DNA from: JACJWR01 sp964474045
GTDB taxonomy: Bacteria; Actinomycetota; Actinomycetes; S36-B12; UBA10799
Assembly: GCA_964474045.1 (NCBI GenBank)
Contig: CAYYRC010000006.1
Coordinates: 1 to 64,000, forward strand
Length of the DNA stretch: 64,000 nt
Reading direction: 5' to 3'
Part shown: positions 44,308 to 56,424 of the stretch, in pieces
Layout: each line of letters opens with the position of its first letter
Numbering within the stretch: position 1 is the stretch's first letter
The notes under the pieces: model-generated
Database searches by the model: none
The model's input: the letters and a program-made list of their open reading frames with translations, nothing else
Told to the model about the DNA's origin: nothing
Position numbers and translations under genes: made by a program

Positions 44308-45093
44308 GTGGCCGAGTCACGCAAACCGCTGATGGCGGGCAACTGGAAGATGAACCTCAACCACCTGGAGGCGACCTCGACCATCCAGCGCCTGGCGTTC
44401 TCGCTCAAGCCGGACGACTACGAGGCGTGCGAGGTCCTCATCTGCGCGCCGTTCACCGATCTGCGCTCCATCCAGACGCTGGTGGACGCAGACCGGCTGA
44501 AGATCCACTTCGGGGCCCAGGATGTGTCCCAGCACGACAAGGGCGCCTACACCGGCGAGATCTCGGGCGCGATGCTGGCCAAGCTCAACTGCACCTACGT
44601 CATCGTCGGTCACTCTGAGCGGCGCGAGTACCACCACGAGACCAACCACGACGTCAACGCGAAGGCCTTTGCGGCGCTGCGCAGCGGGCTCACCCCCATC
44701 ATCTGCTTCGGCGAGCCGCTGGAGGTGCGGGAGAAGGGCGACCAGGTCCTGCACGCGCTGGACCAGGTGTCGCACTGCCTGGCGGAGTTCACCTCCGAGC
44801 AGGCTGCAAAGGTCGTTCTGGCCTATGAGCCGATCTGGGCCATCGGCACCGGCTTGACGGCCTCCCCGACGGACGCGCAGGAGGTGTGCGGCGCAGTGCG
44901 AGGCTGGCTCGCCGACCGCTTCGGTGCGGCCGTCGCCGACAAGGTGCGCATCCTGTACGGCGGCTCGATGAAGGGCAGCAACGTCGACAAGCTCATGGCG
45001 CAGCCGGACATCGACGGCGGCCTGGTCGGCGGGGCGGCGCTGGACCCGGACGAGTTCGCCTCGATGGTGCGCTACCGGCTGATGGAGCAGTGA
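44308..45093 (+). CDS. tpiA: Triosephosphate isomerase
   Basis: Interconverts dihydroxyacetone phosphate and glyceraldehyde-3-phosphate. At 261 residues it has all catalytic residues: Asn/Lys in AGNWKMNLN (near 10), His in VIVGHSERREYHHET and Glu in LAYEPIWAIGTGLTA, plus LYGGSMKGSNV. It begins with GTG 3 bp after pgk and ends the glycolytic operon. Confidence 0.97.
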   Translation: MAESRKPLMAGNWKMNLNHLEATSTIQRLAFSLKPDDYEACEVLICAPFTDLRSIQTLVDADRLKIHFGAQDVSQHDKGAYTGEISGAMLAKLNCTYVIVGHSERREYHHETNHDVNAKAFAALRSGLTPIICFGEPLEVREKGDQVLHALDQVSHCLAEFTSEQAAKVVLAYEPIWAIGTGLTASPTDAQEVCGAVRGWLADRFGAAVADKVRILYGGSMKGSNVDKLMAQPDIDGGLVGGAALDPDEFASMVRYRLMEQ

Positions 45094-45129
45094 CCGGCTC
45101 GGCACGGGTGGCGCTCCCGCAGCAACGGG

Positions 45130-45135
45130 TATGGT
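45130..45135 (+). promoter_or_regulatory. -10 hexamer of secG
   Basis: TATGGT predicts a start near 45142, giving a leader of about 31 nt that contains GGAAGG before the GTG. Confidence 0.4.
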
Positions 45136-45172
45136 GGGGCCCGGTGGTGCCCACTGACGGAAGGTCTGCCCC

Positions 45173-45406
45173 GTGATCCTTGCTCTCGAAATCCTGCTGG
45201 TGGTGACGAGCATCCTGCTCATCGCCCTGGTGCTGCTGCACAAGGGCAAGGGCGGCGGCCTGTCGGACATGTTCGGCGGCGGGCTGTCGTCGACGGCCAG
45301 CGGTTCCAGTGTGGCCGAGCGCAATCTCGACCGGATCACGGTGGCAGTCTCGCTCATCTGGGCCGCGACGATCGTCGGCCTGGGCATCATCGTCGCGCGG
45401 AGTTGA
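45173..45406 (+). CDS. secG: Preprotein translocase subunit SecG
   Basis: Small non-essential subunit of the SecYEG channel. The 77-residue protein has two membrane helices (LALEILLVVTSILLIALVLL and ITVAVSLIWAATIVGLGIIV) joined by the typical HKGKGGGLSDMFGGG loop. Its place after tpiA is conserved in actinobacteria. The GTG start has GGAAGG upstream. Confidence 0.95.
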   Translation: MILALEILLVVTSILLIALVLLHKGKGGGLSDMFGGGLSSTASGSSVAERNLDRITVAVSLIWAATIVGLGIIVARS

Positions 45407-45484
45407 GCCGCGGGCCGGGAGCTCGGACAGGGATTCGGGCCGCGTATTTCGGGGTATCGGCGTTCGGTGCCGGTACCCACAGCA

Positions 45485-45490
45485 TAGAGT
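45485..45490 (+). promoter_or_regulatory. Possible -10 hexamer of rbpA
   Basis: TAGAGT with TTCGGT 16 bp upstream, about 64 bp before the GTG. I did not find the SigR-type GGAAT/GTT promoter known for Streptomyces rbpA. Confidence 0.3.
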
Positions 45491-45553
45491 CGGGGGAGTA
45501 GTCGGCGGAGCCTTAACCTGGTCCGTCGAAGTCACGGCGATAAGGAGTCGAAA

Positions 45554-45886
45554 GTGGCTGGAGGCAGCGCAATCCGCGGCACGCGGGTCGGCGCCGGTCC
45601 GATGGGCGAAGCGGAGCGCGGCGAGGCGGCACCACGCAGGTTCGTGTCGTTCTACTGCGCTGACGGTCATGAGACGCGGCCGAGCTTCGCCAGCGACGCC
45701 GTGATCCCCGACGTGTGGGACTGCCCCAACTGCGGGTACCCCGCCGGCCAGGACCAGGCCAATCCGCCGCGCCCGCCGAAGGTGGAGCCCTACAAGACCC
45801 ACCTGGCCTACGTCAAGGAACGTCGCTCCACAGAGGAGGGCGAGGCCATCCTGGCCGAGGCCCTCGAGCGCCTGCGAGCCGAGTAG
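45554..45886 (+). CDS. rbpA: RNA polymerase-binding protein RbpA
   Basis: Actinobacterial activator that binds the principal sigma factor and RNA polymerase and stabilises open complexes. The 110-residue protein has the disordered N-terminal tail, the core domain (RRFVSFYCADGHETRPSF, then DVWDCPNCGYPAG) and the sigma-interacting C-terminal helix (YKTHLAYVKERRSTEEGEAI). C35, H39, C57 and C60 could bind zinc, as in the Streptomyces protein; mycobacterial RbpA lacks these. AAGGAG precedes the GTG. Confidence 0.95.
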   Translation: MAGGSAIRGTRVGAGPMGEAERGEAAPRRFVSFYCADGHETRPSFASDAVIPDVWDCPNCGYPAGQDQANPPRPPKVEPYKTHLAYVKERRSTEEGEAILAEALERLRAE

Positions 45887-45890
45887 CGCG

Positions 45891-45906
45891 GCGGCGCTAG
45901 CGCCGC
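45891..45906. terminator. Perfect 16-bp palindrome at the rbpA/pgl convergence
   Basis: GCGGCGCTAGCGCCGC lies between the convergent stops and contains the pgl stop codon. As RNA it can fold on either strand into a 6-bp GC stem with a CUAG loop, so it may work as a small bidirectional terminator. Confidence 0.4.
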
Positions 45907-46664
45907 AGGCCGGACGCGGCGACCTTGTCGATGAGCGCCAGGGTCTGCTCAGTCCCGTGCACGAGGCCGGCCGGCACCTTCGACTGGCCGGGCGGCGGGT
46001 TGAGCGCCTCGGCCAGCGCCTCGATCTTGGTCTCGCCGTCGGCGACGAGCCACACGGCGCGGGCGGTGTTGATGGTCGCGAGGGTGAACGAGAGCCGGTT
46101 CGGGGGCGGCTTCGGGGAGTCCAGCACGGCGATCACCGTCTGCGGACCGGTCGCGGTCATTCCGGGGTTTCCAGGGAAGAGCGAGGCCACGTGGCCGTCG
46201 TGGCCCATCCCCAGCATCGCCACGTCGAACCGGGGCAGCGTCCCCGTGCCGGGACCTGCCGCCGCGGCGAGCTCATCGGCGTAACCCTTGGCCGCGGCGT
46301 CGATGTCATCGCCGTAGGGTCCGCCGCGCCGGGGCATGGGATGCACCTTTGCGGGATCGATCGGCAGGTGGTCGAGCATGACCTGCCGGGCGCCGGTCTC
46401 GTTGCGCAGATCGCTGCCCTCGGGCTCGAAGCGCTCGTCGGACCACCAGAAGTCGACCGCCGTCCAATCGACGGCGCCCACCGCGGGAGAGGCCGGGACG
46501 GCGGCCATGGAAGCCGTGCCGATGGTGCCTCCGGTGAGCACTACATGGGCCCCGCCGTGGCGTGCCTGCGCGTCCAGGATGGCGGTGATGAGCCGCGCGG
46601 CCACGGCCGCCGCCAGCGTGTCGGGATCCGGGTGCACGACGACGAGGTCGGGCGGTCGGGTCAT
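45897..46664 (-). CDS. pgl: 6-phosphogluconolactonase
   Basis: Hydrolyses 6-phosphoglucono-lactone in the oxidative pentose-phosphate pathway. The 255-residue protein shows the NagB/RpiA-fold blocks VVLTGGTIGT (near 42), VDFWWSDERFEPEGSDLRN (near 70), FDVAMLGMGHDGHVASLFPG (near 150) and the RLSFTLATINTA strand. It is last in the tkt-tal-zwf-opcA-pgl operon, 13 bp after opcA. Confidence 0.95.
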   Translation of the reverse strand: MTRPPDLVVVHPDPDTLAAAVAARLITAILDAQARHGGAHVVLTGGTIGTASMAAVPASPAVGAVDWTAVDFWWSDERFEPEGSDLRNETGARQVMLDHLPIDPAKVHPMPRRGGPYGDDIDAAAKGYADELAAAAGPGTGTLPRFDVAMLGMGHDGHVASLFPGNPGMTATGPQTVIAVLDSPKPPPNRLSFTLATINTARAVWLVADGETKIEALAEALNPPPGQSKVPAGLVHGTEQTLALIDKVAASGLRR

Positions 46665-46677
46665 GGCGGTTTCCTCC

Positions 46678-47735
46678 CTAGTCCTTGCCCACTGGTGCGG
46701 AGGCGTTGACCTCGCCGACGGCCGAGTCGCCCATGCCCTCCTGGCTGACGATGGCCGCGTCCTCCCCGCTGGGCCGCGTGTAGTCCTCGCCGACCTCCGA
46801 CGGCGTGCTGCCGTCGGAGAGGTCGTCGGGGTCCAGGCGCGCCACGTCCAGCTGGCGCATGGTGTCCTCGAACGGCTCGTCGGGGTCCAGCCGGCGCAGC
46901 TCCTCGCTGATGAGCTCCTTGACCTGGCGGCGCGGCAGGAATAGTTCCTTGACCGCGATCCCGCCGCGCTCCACGGTCGCCATGTGGCCGTCCGGGCGCG
47001 TGATGGTGATGTCGCCGTCCTCCGTGTGCAGCACGATCTGATTGATGGCTGGCCCGCGGCTGCTCAGGTACTTCACCGGGACGCCCAGGCGCCACTCCAG
47101 CCAGGTCCGCATGAGCGGGGCGCTGGGGATGGGCTCGGAGTGGATGGTGGCGCCGGTGATGGGCGCGTACGGCTGATCCAGCGTCGCAGCCAGGGCTGCC
47201 CGCCAGGGGGTCAGGCGCGTCCACGCCAGGTCGGTATCGCCGCTGGCCAGGTTGTCGCGCAGGGTGCTCAGGGCTGCGGTGAAGTTCTCCTCCGAGGCCG
47301 AGTCCACGATCCGACGGCTTGCCAGCCGCCCCAGCGGGTCGTTCGCCAGCGAAGCGGGGTGGGCGCCGGGCCACCACACCACGCACGGGGTGTCGGACAA
47401 CAGCAGCGGCAGCACGACTGAGTCGGCGTGCTTGGACAGTGAGCCGCGCAGGCGCATCCGGACGAGCTCGCCGGGCCCGTCGGTACTGTCCCCGACGCTG
47501 ATGTTGGCGTCCAGCCGCGGCTCCTCGCGGCTGGGCCGCGGGATGACGGTCAAGATGCGCATCGGATGCTCACCAGCGGAGTACTGCGCGGCGGCGGTGG
47601 CGTCGTTCTGATGCTCCTCGTCGGACACGATCACCAGGGTCATGACCATGCCCGACGCCGTGGCGCCCTTCTGATGTCGCTCCGAGGCGATCGCGCTGGC
47701 GATGGCCCCGGCATTGGTGTTCTCCAGTCGCAGGC

Positions 47736-47739
<4 letters not shown>
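46678..47739 (-). CDS. opcA: Glucose-6-phosphate dehydrogenase assembly protein OpcA
   Basis: Allosteric partner of G6PDH in actinobacteria and cyanobacteria. The 353-residue protein contains the family blocks MTLVIVSDEEHQNDATAAAQ, LLLSDTPCVVWWPGAHPASL (near 118) and LAWTRLTPWRAALAATLDQP (near 172). The last 45 residues are acidic and unconserved. It overlaps the zwf stop by 4 bp, the invariant zwf-opcA pair, consistent with forming one complex. Confidence 0.94.
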
Positions 47740-49274
<1,535 letters not shown>

Positions 49275-49281
49275 GAGGGGG

Positions 49282-50409
49282 TCAGTCCCGTCCGGCCTCG
49301 GCGCGTGCCGAGGCGAGGGCGGCGGTCAGGTTGTCGAGCAGGTTCTGCCAGGCGCTGATGAACTTGGCCACGCCGTCGGTCTCGAGCTCGTCGAAGATCG
49401 CCGGCAGGTCAACCCCGACGGCAGTCAGGTCGTCGAAGACCTGCTGCGCGGCCGGGCCGGTGCCGCTGACGGTGTCCCCCTGCACGTCGCCGTGGTCGCG
49501 CACGGCGTCCATGGTCTTCTCGGGCATGGTGTTGACGCACCCCGGCGCGGCCAGGTCCACCACGTAGCGGTCGTCGGCGTAGTCCGGGTTCTTCACGCCC
49601 GTCGAGGCCCACAGCGGCCGCTGCGGGTTGGCGCCCTGGGCGGCGAGCGCCTGCCAGCGGTCCGAGGCGAGCACCTCGGTGTAGGCGGCCCAGGCCAGCT
49701 GAGCGTTGGCGATGCCGGCCTTGCCGAGCAGCGCCAGCGCCTCAGGCGTGCCGATCGCGGTCAGGGCGGCGTCGATGTTGGAGTCCACCCGGGAGACGAA
49801 GAACGAGGCCACCGAGTGGATGCTCGACAAGTCCTTGCCGTTCGCCAGGGCCAGCTCCAGGCCGGACATGTAGGCGTCCATGACCGCGCGATAGCGCTCG
49901 ACGGAGAAGATCAGCGTGACGTTGACGCTGATGCCCTCGCCCAGCACCGCTGTGATGGCGGGCAGGCCCTCCTTGGTGGCGGGGATCTTGACCAGCAGGT
50001 TGGGCCGGTCCACCAGCCACCAGAGCGCCTTCGCCTCGGCGATCGTGCCGTCGGTGTCCGGGGCCAACCGCGGGTCAACCTCGATGGACACCCGGCCGTC
50101 GGAGCCCGCCGTGGCCTCGTACACGCCGGTGAACAGGTCGCAGGCCCAGCGCACGTCGAACGCGGTGAGGGCGCGCACGGCCTCGCCCACGTCGACCCCG
50201 CGGATCGCGAGGTCGCGGATCTGCTCGGCGTAGTCGGCCGCCCCGGTGGTGATGGAATGGTCGAAGATCGCCGGGTTGGTGGTGACGCCCACGACGTGGG
50301 AGCCGTCGATGAGCTCGACCAGACCACCGGAGGTGAGCCGGTTGCGGTCGAGGTCGTCCAGCCAGATCGACACCCCGATGTCGGAGAGTTCGCCCAGACG
50401 GTCGGTCAT
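49282..50409 (-). CDS. tal: Transaldolase
   Basis: Transfers dihydroxyacetone units in the non-oxidative pentose-phosphate pathway. The 375-residue protein is the long actinobacterial form. It has IWLDDLDRNRLTSGGL, VVGVTTNPAIFDHS (near 42), the Schiff-base lysine in LLVKIPATKEGLPAI (near 142) and WASTGVKNPDYADDRYV. The gene lies 5 bp after tkt and 7 bp before zwf. Confidence 0.96.
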   Translation of the reverse strand: MTDRLGELSDIGVSIWLDDLDRNRLTSGGLVELIDGSHVVGVTTNPAIFDHSITTGAADYAEQIRDLAIRGVDVGEAVRALTAFDVRWACDLFTGVYEATAGSDGRVSIEVDPRLAPDTDGTIAEAKALWWLVDRPNLLVKIPATKEGLPAITAVLGEGISVNVTLIFSVERYRAVMDAYMSGLELALANGKDLSSIHSVASFFVSRVDSNIDAALTAIGTPEALALLGKAGIANAQLAWAAYTEVLASDRWQALAAQGANPQRPLWASTGVKNPDYADDRYVVDLAAPGCVNTMPEKTMDAVRDHGDVQGDTVSGTGPAAQQVFDDLTAVGVDLPAIFDELETDGVAKFISAWQNLLDNLTAALASARAEAGRD

Positions 50410-50414
50410 GGTGG

Positions 50415-52481
<2,067 letters not shown>

Positions 52482-52520
52482 GGGCGGAGTCCCTTCGGCG
52501 GCGGGTCGGATTCGTCGGGA

Positions 52521-52528
52521 AGCCTATA
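52521..52528 (-). promoter_or_regulatory. -10 region of the tkt-tal-zwf-opcA-pgl operon
   Basis: On the minus strand TATAGGCT offers two overlapping -10 hexamers (TATAGG, TAGGCT), predicting a leader of about 35 nt with AAGGGA. Confidence 0.4.
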
Positions 52529-52560
52529 GGCCGCGGACTCAGGAAGGGCGGTCGTCGGAC

Positions 52561-52566
52561 TACACT
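52561..52566 (+). promoter_or_regulatory. -10 hexamer of ctaB
   Basis: TACACT predicts a start near 52573, four bases before an in-frame ATG (52577) and 64 bp before the preferred GTG (52637). Confidence 0.4.
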
Positions 52567-52636
52567 CGGGCGCGAGATGGAACCGGTGCGATCGACGTCG
52601 GCGGCCGCGCGCCGCGACCAGGGCGGAAGGTGGGAT

Positions 52637-53602
52637 GTGACAGCCGCCGAATCATCGGGTCCGCAGGTGGTGGCCCAAACCGCCGCCGAGGTGGGCGCGC
52701 CCGCGGCCCGCAGTCGCTTCGGCGCCTATCTGGGGCTGACCAAGCCACGGATCATCGAGCTGCTGCTCGTCACCACAGTGCCCACCATGTTCCTGGCGGC
52801 CGGCGGCTTCCCGCCGGTGTGGACGATGGTCGCGACGCTGGTGGGCGGTGCGCTGGCCGCCGGTGGCGCGAACACCCTCAACTCCTATATCGACCGCGAC
52901 ATCGACGCCAAGATGGTGCGCACCGGCCGTCGCCCGCTGGTGACCGGGGAAGTGAGCCCGCGCAACGCGCTGGTGTTCGGCTGGGTGCTGTCGGTGCTGT
53001 CGGTGCTGTGGCTGGCGCTCACCACGAACGTCCTCAGCGCGGTGCTGGCTGCGGGGGCGATCTTCTTCTACGTCGTGATCTACACCCTGGGGCTCAAGCG
53101 CCGCACCCCGCAGAACATCGTCTGGGGTGGCGCTGCCGGGTGCTTCCCGGTGCTCATCGGCTGGTCGGCGGTGACCGGCACCGTGGGCTGGGCGGCGCTC
53201 GTGCTGTTCGGGATCATCTTCTTCTGGACCCCGCCGCACTACTGGCCGCTGTCGCTGCGCTTCCAGGACGACTACGCGGCGGCGGGCGTGCCGATGCTGC
53301 CGGTGGTGGCCTCGCAGCGACGGGTGGCGATCGAGATCATCGTGTACTCGTGGCTCATGGTCATCACCTCGCTGGTGTTGGTGCCCGTGGCGCCGATGGG
53401 GTGGTTCTACACGGCGGTCGCGGCGACACTCGGCGTGCTGTTCCTCTATGAGGCCCACGCGCTGCTCTTCCGGGTCCGCAAGGCCGCGCACGGCGGGCCG
53501 CAGAAGGCCGCCGACGTGAAGGCGATGAGGCTCTTCCACGGGTCGATCAGCTACCTGGCGCTGCTCTTCCTCGCCATCGCGATCGACCCGTTCCTGCACT
53601 GA
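52637..53602 (+). CDS. ctaB: Protoheme IX farnesyltransferase (haem O synthase)
   Basis: UbiA-family membrane enzyme that farnesylates haem B for the aa3 oxidase. The 321-residue protein has about eight helices and both Asp-rich motifs: NSYIDRDIDAKMVRTGRRPL (NxxxDxxxD) and RFQDDYAAAGVPMLPVV. GTG 52637 has GGAAGG 6 bp upstream and yields an N-terminus (VTAAES...) like relatives; ATG 52577 would add 20 residues and may be a second, nearly leaderless start. It converges on and overlaps ctaA by 56 bp. Confidence 0.95.
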   Translation: MTAAESSGPQVVAQTAAEVGAPAARSRFGAYLGLTKPRIIELLLVTTVPTMFLAAGGFPPVWTMVATLVGGALAAGGANTLNSYIDRDIDAKMVRTGRRPLVTGEVSPRNALVFGWVLSVLSVLWLALTTNVLSAVLAAGAIFFYVVIYTLGLKRRTPQNIVWGGAAGCFPVLIGWSAVTGTVGWAALVLFGIIFFWTPPHYWPLSLRFQDDYAAAGVPMLPVVASQRRVAIEIIVYSWLMVITSLVLVPVAPMGWFYTAVAATLGVLFLYEAHALLFRVRKAAHGGPQKAADVKAMRLFHGSISYLALLFLAIAIDPFLH

Positions 53603-54599
53603 GCGGAGGCGCTGCTGCGCCCGGCTTCACGGCGCCGACGGTGCCGCGCGCGCGCAGCGACAGCGGGACGCGCACCAGCGCGATCCACAGCAGGCACGCC
53701 GCCAGCATGTGCAGGGCCACCAAGAGCCACGGCACGCCGGTGAAGTACTGCGTATAGCCGATGACCCCCTGGGCCATCGAGATGCCGAACACCCACCACA
53801 CCGCCCGCACGGCGCGGCGCGGGACGTCGGTGACGGACAGGGCGACCAGCAGCCCGACGGTCAGGCCGACGAACAGCAGCACCACGTCGGCGTGCAGCCA
53901 CGACACCGTGCGGACGTCGAAGCCGAACCGCGAGGCCGCGTCGGCGTCCCCGGAGTGCGGCCCGGAACCCGTCACGATCGTCCCCAGCACGAGCACCGCG
54001 AAGCCAACCCCCACCAGCACTCCCGCCAGCACCCGCACCGCCGGGGGGGCGAAGCGCACCACCGGCTGGTCGCCCGGCTCCCGTGATCGCCACACCAGCA
54101 CCACCGTGCCGGCCACGATCGCAGCCGACAGCAGGAAGTGCAGCGCGACGGTCACCGGGTTCAGACCCGTCAGCACCGTGATGCCGCCGAGCACCGCCTG
54201 GGCGACCGTGCCGGCCAGCGGGATCACCGACAGCCACAGGATGGGCCGCCGCCGAACTCCGGAGCGGCGCCGCCAGACGATGGCTCCCACGATCGCAGCG
54301 ATGGCCAGCAGCCCCAGGACGCCCGTGAGGGTGCGGTTGCCGAACTCGACGTACTTGTGCCACGCCTCGGTCTGAGTGGCGGTCGGCACCAACGAGCCCT
54401 CAGTGCACTGCGGCCAGGTGGGGCAGCCCAGGCCCGAGCCGGTGACGCGCACCAGGCCGCCGGTCAGGATGATCGCCGTCTGCGCGACCAGGTTGGCCAG
54501 GAAGATCCCGGTCAGCCATCGTGGCGCCGCGCCACTGGGCGGGGTGACGCTGGGGGCGGCTGACGGGGGCGAGGAGGTGCTGGGCGCGACGGCGGTCAT
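53547..54599 (-). CDS. ctaA: Haem A synthase (COX15/CtaA)
   Basis: Converts haem O to haem A. The 350-residue protein has eight predicted helices and conserved histidines in WHKYVEFGNRTLTGVLGLLA, ALHFLLSAAIVAG, WLHADVVLLFVG and ALHMLAACLLWIALV. The periplasmic cysteine pair lies in GLGCPTWPQC. The last ~35 residues are Gly/Arg/Ala-rich and run antisense through the end of ctaB, probably a recent extension. TACCAT six bases before the ATG suggests a leaderless mRNA. Confidence 0.94.
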   Translation of the reverse strand: MTAVAPSTSSPPSAAPSVTPPSGAAPRWLTGIFLANLVAQTAIILTGGLVRVTGSGLGCPTWPQCTEGSLVPTATQTEAWHKYVEFGNRTLTGVLGLLAIAAIVGAIVWRRRSGVRRRPILWLSVIPLAGTVAQAVLGGITVLTGLNPVTVALHFLLSAAIVAGTVVLVWRSREPGDQPVVRFAPPAVRVLAGVLVGVGFAVLVLGTIVTGSGPHSGDADAASRFGFDVRTVSWLHADVVLLFVGLTVGLLVALSVTDVPRRAVRAVWWVFGISMAQGVIGYTQYFTGVPWLLVALHMLAACLLWIALVRVPLSLRARGTVGAVKPGAAAPPLSAGTGRSRWRGRAAPGS

Positions 54600-54605
54600 G
54601 GCTCG

Positions 54606-54611
54606 ATGGTA
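54606..54611 (-). promoter_or_regulatory. -10 hexamer of ctaA
   Basis: TACCAT on the minus strand at -12 to -7 from the ATG at 54599; predicted leaderless start. Confidence 0.45.
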
Positions 54612-54638
54612 GGTCGCCCCGGTGCGGGCGCCGCGGGC

Positions 54639-55430
54639 CTACTCCCACTTGAACGTGCGTGCCGCCAACACGAAGCCCACCACGGCCCAGACTGCGAGCA
54701 CGATGCACGGCATCAATGGCAGCGACTGCCCCGCGATGAGCACGTCGCGCAGGCCCCCGGCGAGCGCCCCGGACGGCAGGTATCCGACGACCGTCGCCCA
54801 GACCGAGGGCAGCGAGGACGCGGGCACCACCACGCCGCCGCCGAGCATGAGCAGCACGAAGATGCCGTTCGCCACCGCCAGCGTCGCCTCCGCGCGCAGG
54901 ACGCCGGCGACGAAGGCGCCCCAGGCGGCGAAGGCGAGGGTCCCCAGCACCACCAGCAGCACCGCCGCAGCCGGGTTACCCGCCGGCGACCAGCCCAGGG
55001 CCAGCGCAATGGCGACGATGAGGACGATCTGCAGGACCTCGATCGCCGCGACGCTGAAGGCCCTGGCCCAGATCAGCTCGGCCCTGGTCAACGGGGTGGT
55101 GCCCAGCAGCTTCAGCGCCCCCGAGCGCCGGTCGAAGCCGGTCGCGATGGCGAGCGAGGTGAAGGCCGTCGACATCACCGCCAGCGCGATGATGCCGGGC
55201 GTCGCCTGATCCACCGCGCTGCTCGACTCCGATCCTGCGCCGAAGGGGTCGAACAGGCTCAGCGCCAGCAGCAGCGCCAGCGGGATGATGAGGGTGAGCA
55301 GCAGCTGCTCGCCGTTACGCAAGGTGCTGCGCAGGTCGAAGCCGGCCTGCGCCAGGATCCGGCGCGGCCGCTTGGCGGCCCCCGGACGCGGCGTGAACGT
55401 GCCGGCGGGATAGGTACGGTTGATGCTCAT
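54639..55430 (-). CDS. ABC-2-type exporter permease
   Basis: A 263-residue membrane protein with about six helices, of the ABC-2 type used by drug and lipid exporters. Recognisable are the N-terminal elbow (ILAQAGFDLRSTLRNGEQ), ATGFDRRSGALKLLGTTPLT and the final GFVLAARTFKWE (AxRxFRW-like). ATG 55430 overlaps the stop of the ATPase gene (ATGA), so the two form one exporter. In M. tuberculosis a similar pair lies between ctaB and the suf operon. Substrate unknown. Confidence 0.9.
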   Translation of the reverse strand: MSINRTYPAGTFTPRPGAAKRPRRILAQAGFDLRSTLRNGEQLLLTLIIPLALLLALSLFDPFGAGSESSSAVDQATPGIIALAVMSTAFTSLAIATGFDRRSGALKLLGTTPLTRAELIWARAFSVAAIEVLQIVLIVAIALALGWSPAGNPAAAVLLVVLGTLAFAAWGAFVAGVLRAEATLAVANGIFVLLMLGGGVVVPASSLPSVWATVVGYLPSGALAGGLRDVLIAGQSLPLMPCIVLAVWAVVGFVLAARTFKWE

Positions 55431-56365
55431 GCGGTGGGCTCGGCGCTCTCGGCCTGGTCGGCAAGCGCCAGGAAGACCTCTTCCAGGGACTTCCGCCCGA
55501 CCTGCAGCTCGCGCGGGGCGACCCCGTGCTGCGCGCACCAGGCGGTAACCGTGGCAATGGTCTGCGGGGTGACCTCGCCGGCGATGCGATAGGCCCCGGG
55601 CCGGGTCTCCGCCACGTCCACCTCGGCGCCCAGCACCACCTCCAGGGACGTCAGGTCCAGGTGTAGCGGGCCGCCAAACGTCATCACGTCGCGCTCGTCG
55701 CCGACGAGGTCGGCGAGGGTGCCGCTGGCCACCGCCCGGCCGCCCTCGACGATCACCACATGGTCGGCGAGGGCCTCGGCCTCGTCCATCTGGTGCGTTG
55801 TCATGACCACCGTGACGCCGTCCCGGCGCAGAGCCCGCAGCAGCTCCCACATGCCGCGGCGCGCGGCCGGGTCGAGGCCGGCGCTGGGCTCGTCGAGGAA
55901 CACCAGCTGTGGCCGGCCGATGAGGGCCGCGGCGAGCTTCACGCGCTGCTGCTCGCCGCCGCTGAGGCGGCGGAAGGGGCCGCGCACGTTTCCCAGGCCC
56001 AGCCAGTCCAGCAGCTCGGCGGGCTCGCGCGGACGCAGGTAGAAGGCGGCCAGCGTGCGCAGCAGCTCCGCGGGCCGCGCCATGGCCGGGATACCGCCGT
56101 CCTGCAGCATGACGCCGACCCGCGGCCGAAGCGCCTGGGCATCGGCGAAGGGGTCCAGTCCGAGGACCCGCACCGAGCCCGAGTCCGGCCGGCGGAGCCC
56201 CTCACAGACCTCGACCGTGCTGGTCTTGCCCTGGCCATTGCGCCCGACGATCGCCGTGATCGCGCTCGCGGGGGCGCTCATCGACAGCCCCGCCACAGCA
56301 TGCACGTCGCCGTACGAGACGTAGAGCTGGTTGACGGTCAGCGCCGCGCCGACGTGGGTGGCCAC
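55427..56365 (-). CDS. ABC exporter ATP-binding protein (DrrA-like)
   Basis: A 312-residue ATPase with Walker A GRNGQGKTST (near 41), signature RRLSGGEQQRVKLAAALIG, Walker B LVFLDEPSAGLDPAARR and the H-loop TTHQMDEAE, all intact. The last 90 residues form the DrrA-type C-terminal domain. It pairs with the ABC-2 permease just downstream. The GTG lies six bases after a TAGACT -10, predicting a leaderless operon mRNA. Confidence 0.94.
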   Translation of the reverse strand: MATHVGAALTVNQLYVSYGDVHAVAGLSMSAPASAITAIVGRNGQGKTSTVEVCEGLRRPDSGSVRVLGLDPFADAQALRPRVGVMLQDGGIPAMARPAELLRTLAAFYLRPREPAELLDWLGLGNVRGPFRRLSGGEQQRVKLAAALIGRPQLVFLDEPSAGLDPAARRGMWELLRALRRDGVTVVMTTHQMDEAEALADHVVIVEGGRAVASGTLADLVGDERDVMTFGGPLHLDLTSLEVVLGAEVDVAETRPGAYRIAGEVTPQTIATVTAWCAQHGVAPRELQVGRKSLEEVFLALADQAESAEPTA

Positions 56366-56371
56366 GCGCGG

Positions 56372-56377
56372 AGTCTA
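56372..56377 (-). promoter_or_regulatory. -10 hexamer of the ABC exporter operon
   Basis: TAGACT on the minus strand at -12 to -7 from the GTG at 56365. Confidence 0.5.
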
Positions 56378-56424
56378 TGCGCTCCCCGCGCGGCCAGGCA
56401 GGCCCCCGGTGGACACTGGCTGGC

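Noticed and set aside
45407..45553. SigR-type promoter for rbpA
   Set aside because: No GGAAT-N16-18-GTT arrangement with correct spacing was found; only a weak TANNNT hexamer is present.
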